Of a stretch of DNA of 9,735 bases, positions 4,766 to 9,735 are shown one piece after another (within the stretch, counting starts at the first letter, position 1; each line of letters starts with the position of its first letter). The position numbers and the translations under genes were made by a program. This DNA comes from Candidatus Woesearchaeota archaeon (GTDB lineage: Archaea; Nanobdellota; Nanobdellia; Woesearchaeales; DSVV01): NCBI GenBank assembly GCA_016215305.1, contig JACRKI010000075.1:1-9735 (forward strand), written 5' to 3'. The notes beneath the pieces were generated by a model that worked only from the letters and a program-made list of their open reading frames with translations, was not told the DNA's origin and did not search any database.

Positions 4766-6148
4766 ATGTGCGGCATATTTGGAATATTTGGGAAAAACAT
4801 TGACAACAAGCAGGCACAGCGCTCTCTTGAAACAATAGAACACAGAGGAAAAGACGCGCTCGGGAAGATTCTGGAGAAGGATAAAATTCTCTTTCACTGT
4901 CTCCATGCGATTGTGGGTCATATCAAACAGCCATTTGTTTCTGGAAAATCAACATTCATGACGAATTGTGAAATTTATAATTGGAAAGAACTAAATCAAA
5001 CACACAATCTCAACGCAAAAAACGACGCGGAACTTCTCTTTCAACTTGTAGAAAAAAGAGCAACAGAAGCATTGGATGAGCTTGATGGTGTTTACGCATT
5101 CTTCTATCAGAAAGACAACAGAGTAATTCTCGCAAGAGACATTATTGGTGAAAAGCCATTGTGTTACATCCACAACAAAAATCTGTTTGTCTTTGCGTCA
5201 GAAGGAAAAGCATTGGAACAGTATGGAACCCCGCAACAACTCAAACCAATAGAACTCTTACAATACAACACAGAAACACATGAAATGCAAATCACACCTC
5301 GCCAATTCTTCACGCTTCCTCAAGAAACAATGCTTCCAAAATCAGAAATAATCCGCGGCTTGGAAGCATTGTTTCTTGTCGCGATGCAAAAACGAACAGA
5401 GAGTATCAGTCAATATGGAATTTTATTCTCCGGCGGTATTGACTCGACCTTGGTTGCATTTCTCAGCAAAAAACAAAAAAAGAAATTCATCTGCTACACT
5501 GCTGCGTTTGCAGACGGGAATACAAGAGATTCTCCAGATCTCACGCAAGCAAAAGAAGTTGCAAAACAATTAGGATTCCAACTCAAAACAAAAATCCTCA
5601 ATCTTGAAGAAACAGAGCATGCAGTGAAAGAAGTCATTAAGATAATCGAGACAAGAGATGTAGTTAAAGTAGGAGTTGCATTACCATTTTATATCTCTGC
5701 AAAAATGGCAGCAGCAGATGGCAACAAAGTTCTGTTCAGCGGCTTGGGAAGTGAAGAATTGTTTGCAGGATATCAAAGACATTTAGATGTCTGGAAAAAC
5801 AAAGGCAATGTGAATGCAGAATGTTTGCGAGGTTTATCTTTGCTTTGGGACAGAGATCTCTACCGAGACGACCTTATTACTATGGCAAGTACGATTGAGC
5901 TCAGGCTTCCCTTCCTTGATTATGACCTTATCAACTACGCGCTTTCTATTCCAGCAAAAGAAAAAATAAATGCAACGCAAAACAAAATAATATTCAGAGA
6001 GTTTGCAAAAAAAATAGGTGTTCCAGAAGCAATTGCAGAAAGAAAGAAAATTGCAGCGCAGTATGGGAGTAATTTTGATAAAGCGCTCGAAAAGTTGGCG
6101 AAAAAAGCAGGTTCTAAGACAAAAAAAGAATATCTCGAACGGTTGTGA
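4766..6148 (+). CDS. asnB: Asparagine synthetase B-type amidotransferase (divergent archaeal form)
   Basis: 460 residues, shorter than E. coli AsnB (554). N-terminal glutaminase domain (about 1-190): Cys2 of MCGIFG is the nucleophile once Met is removed, followed by HRG (26-28), NCEIYN (67-72) and Asp87. C-terminal synthetase domain: the PP-loop SGGIDS (222-227) binds ATP, SGLGSEELFAGY (325-336) corresponds to the second ATP/Asp loop, and LRLPFLD (379-385) is a family signature. AsnB converts aspartate, glutamine and ATP to asparagine. Aligned by eye against E. coli AsnB, the substrate Arg49 position is Leu46, Gly75 is Cys68, and the Glu348 position is Leu327, so function as an authentic asparagine synthetase is less certain than the fold. 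Lys427/428 could supply the conserved lysine. No partner gene adjoins it; structured repeats lie on both sides. Confidence 0.85.
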   Translation: MCGIFGIFGKNIDNKQAQRSLETIEHRGKDALGKILEKDKILFHCLHAIVGHIKQPFVSGKSTFMTNCEIYNWKELNQTHNLNAKNDAELLFQLVEKRATEALDELDGVYAFFYQKDNRVILARDIIGEKPLCYIHNKNLFVFASEGKALEQYGTPQQLKPIELLQYNTETHEMQITPRQFFTLPQETMLPKSEIIRGLEALFLVAMQKRTESISQYGILFSGGIDSTLVAFLSKKQKKKFICYTAAFADGNTRDSPDLTQAKEVAKQLGFQLKTKILNLEETEHAVKEVIKIIETRDVVKVGVALPFYISAKMAAADGNKVLFSGLGSEELFAGYQRHLDVWKNKGNVNAECLRGLSLLWDRDLYRDDLITMASTIELRLPFLDYDLINYALSIPAKEKINATQNKIIFREFAKKIGVPEAIAERKKIAAQYGSNFDKALEKLAKKAGSKTKKEYLERL

Positions 6149-6155
6149 GGAAGAG

Positions 6156-6218
6156 AAACCAGGCACGCAGGATCGTTAAGAGACTGCGTGTCTGGTTTGT
6201 GCGTCGTTCAGACGCACA
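6156..6218 (+). repeat. Double-hairpin element with TCGTTAAGA loops, copy 1
   Basis: A 15-bp stem (6156-6170 with 6184-6198, one G-T pair) encloses the 13-nt loop GATCGTTAAGAGA. A second hairpin follows at once: GTGCGTC (6199-6205), loop GTTCA, GACGCAC (6211-6217). It begins 8 nt after the asparagine-synthetase-like stop codon, so it may double as that gene's 3' end. A second copy is at 6454-6512. Confidence 0.6.
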
Positions 6219-6265
6219 GATAGTAAAATGATAAGAATTTCTGACTTGAATAGAAAAAATAAAAC

Positions 6266-6392
6266 CGCCGCAGCTCGGATTTGAACCGAGAGATCCTTTC
6301 GGAAAAAGGTTCACTCAGAGCAAGCTCTGTGGACGCCCAGCAGAGCTGTGCATTTTCGAGACCTTCGCAGTACCAGGTTGTGCCACTGCGGC
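6266..6392 (-). tRNA. tRNA-Ser (anticodon CGA) with a 43-nt intron
   Basis: Acceptor GCCGCAG (6392-6386) pairs with CTGCGGC (6273-6267), and the discriminator at 6266 is G, as for serine tRNAs. The D arm is GCAC...CTGC. The anticodon stem AAGGT/ACCTT encloses loop CTCGAAA with anticodon CGA at 6358-6356, reading codon UCG. A long variable arm (TTTCC-GAAA-GGA) and T arm CTCGG-TTCAAAT-CCGAG follow. The intron is 6354-6312, between positions 37 and 38. A bulge-helix-bulge is visible: bulge AAA after anticodon G35, helix CTCG/TGAG, and bulge TGA before ACCTT, each cut after its second base. The mature tRNA is 84 nt and CCA is not encoded. It reads on the same strand as eL40 and lies between two double-hairpin elements. 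Confidence 0.95.
6312..6354 (-). other. tRNA intron (bulge-helix-bulge type)
   Basis: 43 nt, removed by the archaeal splicing endonuclease. Inside it AGCTCTG and CAGAGCT form a perfect 7-bp stem with a loop of about 11 nt. Boundaries come from restoring the 5-bp anticodon stem and the two 3-nt bulges. Confidence 0.85.
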
Positions 6393-6416
6393 AAAATGAG
6401 AGTAAAGATAAGAGTG

Positions 6417-6427
6417 CTATTAAAAAA
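6417..6427 (-). promoter_or_regulatory. TATA-like element for tRNA-Ser
   Basis: Minus strand reads TTTTTTAATAG, 25-35 nt before the tRNA 5' end. Confidence 0.4.
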
Positions 6428-6453
6428 CTTTCTTCTAAAAAGGAAAGCGAAAA

Positions 6454-6512
6454 CAGTCACGTAGGCTCGTTAAGAGACTATGTGACTGGGATGTGCGTCG
6501 TTAAGACGCACA
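6454..6512 (+). repeat. Double-hairpin element with TCGTTAAGA loops, copy 2
   Basis: CAGTCACGTAG (6454-6464) pairs with CTATGTGACTG (6478-6488, one G-T pair) around loop GCTCGTTAAGAGA, which differs from copy 1 at one base although the stem is largely different. After GGA comes TGTGCGTC-GTTAA-GACGCACA (6492-6512... by position 6505-6512 for the 3' arm), nearly identical to the second hairpin of copy 1. It lies upstream of the tRNA promoter. Confidence 0.6.
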
Positions 6513-6585
6513 CATTTATAGGGATTAAAAAATAATTTAATTGAGAACTAATCAAGAAATTAATAAAACCAAAAAAATCAAATTC

Positions 6586-6747
6586 TTATTTCTTCTTCTT
6601 TGGCCGCAAAACTTTTCCTTTGCATTTTCTGCAGGAAACTTTGCCAGCCAAAACCTGCATGTTAGAGCCGCGGACAGTGGTCTTGCAGTTTCTGCAGACG
6701 AATTTGTTTTTGAACAATCTCGCTTCTGCTTCTGGGAATCGTACCAT
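6586..6747 (-). CDS. rpl40e: Large-subunit ribosomal protein eL40
   Basis: 53 residues starting MVRFPEAEARLF and ending KVLRPKKKK. The RFPEAEARLF start and LRP-K tail are the signature of the small archaeal/eukaryotic zinc-ribbon protein of the 50S subunit. Zinc ligands are Cys18, Cys21, Cys39 and Cys42. The spacing between the two CxxC pairs is 17 residues, longer than the roughly 10 I recall for most archaeal eL40 proteins. The ATG at 6747 is preferred because homologues start there; an in-frame ATG ten codons upstream is part of a palindromic repeat. That repeat (6751-6788) ends 3 nt before the start and includes AGGA, so it could affect translation. Possibly co-transcribed from aIF5A, 156 bp upstream. 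Confidence 0.85.
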   Translation of the reverse strand: MVRFPEAEARLFKNKFVCRNCKTTVRGSNMQVLAGKVSCRKCKGKVLRPKKKK

Positions 6748-6750
6748 AAT

Positions 6751-6788
6751 AAAAATCCTAACATTCGCTTCGCTCATGAAGGATTTTT
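6751..6788 (-). repeat. Palindromic repeat of the CATGA/GAATG family, copy 2
   Basis: The outer stem AAAAATCCT (6751-6759) pairs with AGGATTTTT (6780-6788). Read on the minus strand, it encloses CATGA-GCGAAGC-GAATG, the shortest inner part of the four copies. It directly precedes the eL40 start codon. Confidence 0.65.
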
Positions 6789-6810
6789 ACCGAAATGGCA
6801 AAATCCATTC

Positions 6811-6847
6811 AAAAATGAAGGAAGTAGATTTCTCACCTTCCATTTTT
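6811..6847. repeat. Short inverted repeat between eL40 and aIF5A
   Basis: AAAAATGAAGG (6811-6821) pairs with CCTTCCATTTTT (6836-6847) with one extra C, around a 14-nt loop. It sits between palindromic-repeat copies 2 and 3. Confidence 0.45.
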
Positions 6848-6860
6848 TATTTTTTTTCAT

Positions 6861-6906
6861 TAAAATTCCTCATGAGCGCAACTTGTTGCGCGAATGTGGA
6901 ATTTTA
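6861..6906 (+). repeat. Palindromic repeat of the CATGA/GAATG family, copy 3
   Basis: The outer stem TAAAATTCC (6861-6869) pairs with GGAATTTTA (6898-6906). Inside are CATGA, the inner stem GCGCAAC-TT-GTTGCGC (6876-6891), and GAATG. It overlaps the aIF5A stop codon (6904-6906) and so would form a hairpin right at that gene's 3' end. Confidence 0.7.
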
Positions 6907-7320
6907 TTCAGATTTTAATTGTTTCATGACTTTTGTTCCAGTGATGACCCAATATAAAATGCTGCATCCTTCCACAACATCTGTTTTGAGTTCTTCTGGA
7001 ATTTTCAGGTCAAAAGTTTCATATGATTCAGAGTCCATGAGGTTTGCGTTATCGCCGGAAACAGAGAGCACTTGTGCGCTTCGTTTTTCGATGATAGGCG
7101 CGTTGACGTTATCGTGCGCTGGACCGACGAATTCTCGTCGTTTATCGTCTAAAATGCCTGATGCGATGATTCTGATTTTCGCGTGCCCGTGTTTTCCCGG
7201 TTTGCTTGTTTGGGTATCTGTGACTCGGCAGGCAACGCCGTCAATAAGGATGTAGGATCCTTTTTTCATGGAACCTGCGGTGGTAACTTTAACTTCTCCT
7301 GCAACTTCTCCTTCTTCCAT
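6904..7320 (-). CDS. eif5A: Translation initiation factor aIF5A
   Basis: 138 residues, the normal archaeal length. The N-terminal SH3-like domain contains TSKPGKHGHAKIRI, in which Lys43 (PGKHGHA) is the residue converted to hypusine or deoxyhypusine. The C-terminal OB-fold domain follows from about residue 75. aIF5A binds ribosomes and relieves stalling at proline-rich and other difficult sequences. The start at 7320 is preceded by GAGGGATGAG, a plausible ribosome site, and by a TATA box at 7375-7383, giving a leader of about 33 nt. eL40 lies downstream on the same strand. The stop codon falls within the outer stem of a palindromic repeat. Confidence 0.95.
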   Translation of the reverse strand: MEEGEVAGEVKVTTAGSMKKGSYILIDGVACRVTDTQTSKPGKHGHAKIRIIASGILDDKRREFVGPAHDNVNAPIIEKRSAQVLSVSGDNANLMDSESYETFDLKIPEELKTDVVEGCSILYWVITGTKVMKQLKSE

Positions 7321-7374
7321 ATCTCATCCCTCAAATTAATTCTATTTACTCGTATTCTTTTGAATTACCAACCC

Positions 7375-7383
7375 TTTTATATA
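7375..7383 (-). promoter_or_regulatory. Archaeal box A (TATA) for aIF5A
   Basis: Minus strand reads TATATAAAA preceded by the purine-rich AGAAAAG, as in a BRE plus box A. Expected transcription start is near 7353. Confidence 0.65.
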
Positions 7384-7390
7384 CTTTTCT

Positions 7391-7409
7391 AAAAAAAAAG
7401 AAAGAAAAA
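7391..7409 (-). terminator. T-tract terminator of the beta-propeller gene
   Basis: The minus strand has TTTTTTCTTTCTTTTTTTTT beginning immediately after the stop codon at 7411. Runs of T without a hairpin are the usual archaeal intrinsic terminator. Confidence 0.6.
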
Positions 7410-7410
7410 A

Positions 7411-8637
7411 TCAAACCTGTACAGACGTCGTGCTCACTCTCGTCAGCGCATCATTCTGGAGTGTATATGTTGCGGTGATAAGTTTGTTTGATCTTTTGTA
7501 GCTGACAACAACAGTATCAGATGAACTTTCATGCGTGACAGAAAGCGTATAGATGGATGGCGTATAGGTGGTCACTTTTACTTTTGTCATAAGCGCGCCG
7601 TTTTTGTAGACAGAAACATATTTTCCATTGCTGGTAATCAATCGTGTGCTGTCATAATTCACTGCTGCTTGCACAGTTGACGTGCTGTAAGGAGTCAATT
7701 CCTGCACATGTCCATCTGCGTAATTGACGGTAATGGTTGCGCCGTTGATGGTTTCAGAAGAAATCAAGTTTGGATCAATGGTCGCAGGAGGTGTTGTTGT
7801 GGTTACAATCGGACAACTGACTGGATAATTTCCATACTTCATGACAGATGCCGGCGTGTCAGACGCAATGTAAATGGTTGCGGCAGTGGTCGTTGTTGTG
7901 GAAGAACAGCTTGTGGTAAGTGTCACGCCTTCCTGATCAGAACCAGGAACAGTGTAGGTCGCGGTGATTGTTCCCTGTAAACTCATTTCAATAAGGGTGC
8001 TGTCATATAAACCATACAATACATTTGTTTCTCTGTCATAAAATAAATCAGAGAGAGATGCAGCAAGTGGTTTCATGCTGCGCAAGAGAGTAACTGATCC
8101 TCCATTTGTGGAAGTATCAATATCAAGGAAATAAATCGTGCCTGTTTCCTGAGAGCCAACTGCAAAAACTCCTCGTCCGCTGGATGTGCTGTAATCCTCA
8201 CTTGGAATATACGTCATGCCTTCAAGTCCAAGTCGAGTATTTGCAGGCGCGGGAACAACAGTGCTCAAATCCCATGATTTTGTTTTTGTGCCAGTGCTGA
8301 TGTCAAACTGATATAATGCAAAAGGATATTCATTGATGACGTAGACATAATTTGAGTTTGGATCTGCGACTGCGATGCCTTCAAGATCCCCGCCAATGTT
8401 CCATGTTGTGACACTAGAACCGTCAGCGTTCATTTTCGAGATGAGTCCTTCATCGCTGACCACAAAAAGTTGTCCGAGTCGCGAGTGCCAGACTGCGCCG
8501 CTTGGTTCATACGTGCCAAGTCCGCCGGCAAGTTCAGTTCCAGTGGTGTCTGCAGGCCATGTCGCCGCAAAAACAGAACTCAACATAAGAATGGAGAGAA
8601 TCATACTAAATATAATGGTGCAAAATTGTTTTTTCAT
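7411..8637 (-). CDS. Secreted SdiA-regulated-like beta-propeller protein
   Basis: 408 residues. A signal peptide (1-24, ending SSVFA) directs export. Residues about 30-270 form repeated beta-propeller blades with the motifs DLEGIAV (84-90), GLEGMTY (137-143) and DQEGVTL (234-240), each an acidic loop typical of the SdiA-regulated/YjiK-like propeller family. A threonine-rich, low-complexity stretch (about 244-285, with TTTTT and TTTTPP) links to a beta-rich C-terminal domain (290-408). The family has no firmly established reaction; ligand or metal binding at the LEG loops is plausible. AGGAGG (8645-8650 on the plus-strand scale) lies 7 nt before the ATG, fixing the start. It is divergent from the pilin-like gene, so the two may share regulation and both act outside the cell. 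Threonine-rich linkers are often glycosylated; here that is inference. Confidence 0.75.
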   Translation of the reverse strand: MKKQFCTIIFSMILSILMLSSVFAATWPADTTGTELAGGLGTYEPSGAVWHSRLGQLFVVSDEGLISKMNADGSSVTTWNIGGDLEGIAVADPNSNYVYVINEYPFALYQFDISTGTKTKSWDLSTVVPAPANTRLGLEGMTYIPSEDYSTSSGRGVFAVGSQETGTIYFLDIDTSTNGGSVTLLRSMKPLAASLSDLFYDRETNVLYGLYDSTLIEMSLQGTITATYTVPGSDQEGVTLTTSCSSTTTTTAATIYIASDTPASVMKYGNYPVSCPIVTTTTPPATIDPNLISSETINGATITVNYADGHVQELTPYSTSTVQAAVNYDSTRLITSNGKYVSVYKNGALMTKVKVTTYTPSIYTLSVTHESSSDTVVVSYKRSNKLITATYTLQNDALTRVSTTSVQV

Positions 8638-8712
8638 AGTCCCGCCTCCTGAAATGTATAATTATAAAGCAGGAAATCTATTTAATACTTGTGTCTCATC
8701 GAGGAGGAGCAA

Positions 8713-8727
8713 CACGAAACAGCAATC
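8713..8727 (-). repeat. Weak block Y-like repeat between the divergent genes
   Basis: Plus strand CACGAAACAGCAATC is close to CACGAACCAGCAACG of the other copies and, as there, its minus-strand reading points toward the minus-strand gene (the propeller). The match is imperfect and may be chance. Confidence 0.3.
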
Positions 8728-8735
8728 TTTATATA
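8727..8735 (+). promoter_or_regulatory. Archaeal box A (TATA) for the pilin-like gene
   Basis: CTTTATATA fits the box A consensus. Expected transcription start is about 8757, leaving a 20-nt leader with GAGGTGAT (8765-8772) as ribosome site. Confidence 0.65.
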
Positions 8736-8776
8736 CAAGAATAACTGAAATTCATTATAATATAGAGGTGATTATA

Positions 8777-9337
8777 GTGAAGCTATTCTCTTTTCAAAAT
8801 AAAAAAGCGCAAGGCGCGTTAGAGTTTTTGATGACGTATGGATGGGCATTTCTTGTCACTTTAATTATGATTGGCGCGCTCGCGTATTTTGGGGTGTTAA
8901 GTCCGACAAAATTTTTGCCAGAGCGATGTACGTTCGGCTCGCAGTTTGTCTGTAAAGATTATTTGATGAATACCAATGGGGCAACAGCAAGTATTACTGT
9001 CAAGCTTCAGAATAATCTTGGGCAGGCAATCTATCTTCTTGCGACAAACGCGACAAACGCGACAAGTCCGGAGGGATTTGGGGGATGTACTATTAGTGTT
9101 CTTAACAGCGCGGGAACAGCGATTGGATTCACTGCTGAGGGAACTGTCACTGGTTCAGCAGTGTCAGACGGCGGCTACTTCACCCTTCAGGCGACAAAAT
9201 GCGGGAGTTTAGGAGGAATGGTTGCGGGGTCAAAGTATAAAGTAAGTATTCCTATTGCGTATTACGCAGCAACATCATCAGGAGCATTTGCGCACACTGT
9301 TGATGGAGAATTGTTTGCGAATGTAGAAACAGGATAG
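8777..9337 (+). CDS. Type IV pilin-like secreted protein with class III signal peptide
   Basis: 186 residues from a GTG at 8777, chosen because GAGGTG lies 6 nt upstream and a TATA box about 45 nt upstream; the longer in-frame frame would run antisense through the propeller gene. The N-terminus ...NKKA-QGALEFLMTYGWAF is an archaeal class III signal: the prepilin peptidase should cut after Ala11, leaving Glu16 at mature position 5, followed by a hydrophobic helix (about 17-40). The extracellular part is beta-rich with four cysteines (RCTFG, VCKDY, GGCTI, TKCGS), possibly two disulfides, and two NAT N-glycosylation sequons in tandem (ATNATNAT). It likely assembles into a surface filament or is a minor subunit. 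No pilus ATPase or membrane platform gene is in the window. Confidence 0.8.
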   Translation: MKLFSFQNKKAQGALEFLMTYGWAFLVTLIMIGALAYFGVLSPTKFLPERCTFGSQFVCKDYLMNTNGATASITVKLQNNLGQAIYLLATNATNATSPEGFGGCTISVLNSAGTAIGFTAEGTVTGSAVSDGGYFTLQATKCGSLGGMVAGSKYKVSIPIAYYAATSSGAFAHTVDGELFANVETG

Positions 9338-9368
9338 TTTTTTTGATTTATTTTTTTCTCTCTTTTTT
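9338..9368 (+). terminator. T-rich terminator after the pilin-like gene
   Basis: Three T tracts of 6-7 nt (TTTTTTT at 9338-9344 and two more) follow the stop codon directly, as in archaeal termination. Confidence 0.65.
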
Positions 9369-9369
9369 G

Positions 9370-9411
9370 GAAAATCATCCATGAATGCAAAGCATGAATG
9401 TGATGATTTTC
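9370..9411 (+). repeat. Palindromic repeat of the CATGA/GAATG family, copy 4
   Basis: The outer stem GAAAATCATC (9370-9379) pairs perfectly with GATGATTTTC (9402-9411). Inside are CATGA (9380-9384), ATGC-AAA-GCAT and GAATG (9396-9400). It lies between the pilin-like terminator and the promoter of the next gene. Confidence 0.7.
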
Positions 9412-9421
9412 TAACGCAAAG

Positions 9422-9429
9422 TTTATATA
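9422..9429 (+). promoter_or_regulatory. Archaeal box A (TATA) for the winged-helix regulator
   Basis: TTTATATA, centred 26 nt before the ATG at 9452, so the mRNA is probably leaderless. Confidence 0.65.
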
Positions 9430-9451
9430 ACTACTTCTCCTTAATGCTTTC

Positions 9452-9735
9452 ATGATCCAGCAAAGAATAACGATTATCAAAATAAGAAGACCTGTCACGC
9501 AAAATCTCAATGAGGAGCTGCAGTGGTTTGGCACGTCGCTTGGGTTGTTCAATCTCAGAGACAAAGACAAAAGTTGTTTCCGCATTTTCATTGAACTTCT
9601 GAAAGCGACAAAGCACAACAAAAGTATAACGAGTGATGAGCTTGCGGATCATCTTGCTCTCTCTCGCGGCACAGTCATTCATCACGTCAATAAATTAATG
9701 GAAACAGGGCTTGTCGTGCATGAAGGAAAAGGATA
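9452..9735 (+). CDS. Winged-helix transcriptional regulator (partial, leaves the window)
   Basis: 94 residues are visible, starting MIQQRITIIKIRRPVTQNLN, with no stop before the edge. Residues about 60-94 form a helix-turn-helix and the start of a wing: SDELADHLALSRGTVIHHVN is the HTH (helix, turn at LS, recognition helix RGTVIHHVNKL), then METGLVVHEGKG begins the beta wing. The pattern is that of MarR/ArsR-like archaeal regulators. The N-terminal segment (RITIIKIRRP... LQWFGTSLGLFNLRDKDKSC) comes before the HTH and probably serves dimerisation. Its targets cannot be told from the sequence; the pilin-like gene just upstream is one possibility. The start is fixed by a TATA box 26 nt upstream and no competing ribosome site. 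Confidence 0.75.
   Translation, partial: MIQQRITIIKIRRPVTQNLNEELQWFGTSLGLFNLRDKDKSCFRIFIELLKATKHNKSITSDELADHLALSRGTVIHHVNKLMETGLVVHEGKG

Noticed and set aside
6156..6218. Ordinary rho-independent terminator of the asparagine-synthetase-like gene
   Set aside because: No T tract follows, archaeal terminators rarely need hairpins, and a near copy lies upstream of the tRNA where no gene ends on that strand.
6748..6777. Ten-residue N-terminal extension of eL40 (MSEANVRIFI)
   Set aside because: It is encoded by the palindromic repeat and is absent from the normal eL40 start (RFPEAEAR preceded by one or two residues).
6620..7255. Long plus-strand frame over eL40 and aIF5A
   Set aside because: It is antisense to two clearly recognised proteins and crosses a palindromic repeat.
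8375..8776. Longer N-terminal extension of the pilin-like protein
   Set aside because: The extension is antisense to the propeller gene; the GTG at 8777 has a ribosome site, a TATA box and begins a proper class III signal peptide.

Overview
The window looks archaeal, most likely from a DPANN lineage of the Woesearchaeota/Pacearchaeota kind. The evidence is an archaeal/eukaryotic-type translation gene set (aIF5A with the hypusine lysine, ribosomal protein eL40), a tRNA-Ser(CGA) with a canonical bulge-helix-bulge intron and no encoded CCA, TATA box A elements about 25 nt before several starts (some apparently leaderless), T-tract terminators, and a class III (archaeal pilin-type) signal peptide. 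The lineage call is inference; no rRNA is present.

Layout. 1-52 is the start of a minus-strand gene that leaves the window. 53-646 is intergenic and holds a 42-bp tandem repeat, two hairpins and a long palindromic repeat. 647-3040 is a large surface protein with a signal peptide, Ig-like repeats, one membrane helix and a long cytoplasmic tail. It converges on a tiny unrecognised gene (3060-3194). 3195-3605 is intergenic and holds two related structured hairpins resembling IS200/IS605 ends. 3606-3764 is a remnant of the C-terminus of a regulator. 3775-4379 is a vapBC toxin-antitoxin operon with a visible operator. 4380-4765 is a hairpin-rich leader. 4766-6148 is an asparagine-synthetase-family gene with altered active-site motifs. 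6149-6540 carries tRNA-Ser(CGA), bracketed by two copies of a double-hairpin element. 6586-7320 is eL40 and aIF5A, separated by more palindromic repeats. 7411-8637 is a secreted beta-propeller protein, divergent from a pilin-like protein (8777-9337). 9452-9735 is the start of a winged-helix regulator that runs off the right edge.

The genes do not form one pathway: translation genes, surface or secreted proteins and a toxin-antitoxin module sit side by side. The most unusual content is between the genes. At least three families of repeats keep their internal sequence while their flanking stems differ from copy to copy and remain self-complementary. One family (CATGA...GAATG inside variable stems) occurs four times, another (TCGTTAAGA loops) twice, and another (AAAGCCC...GGGGAT) twice. 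A fourth, unfolded repeat (core GCGTTGCTGGTTCGTG) lies upstream of several promoters and points toward the gene. Changed but still-paired stems are the pattern expected when structure, not sequence, is preserved, so these are the main candidates for an undescribed system.
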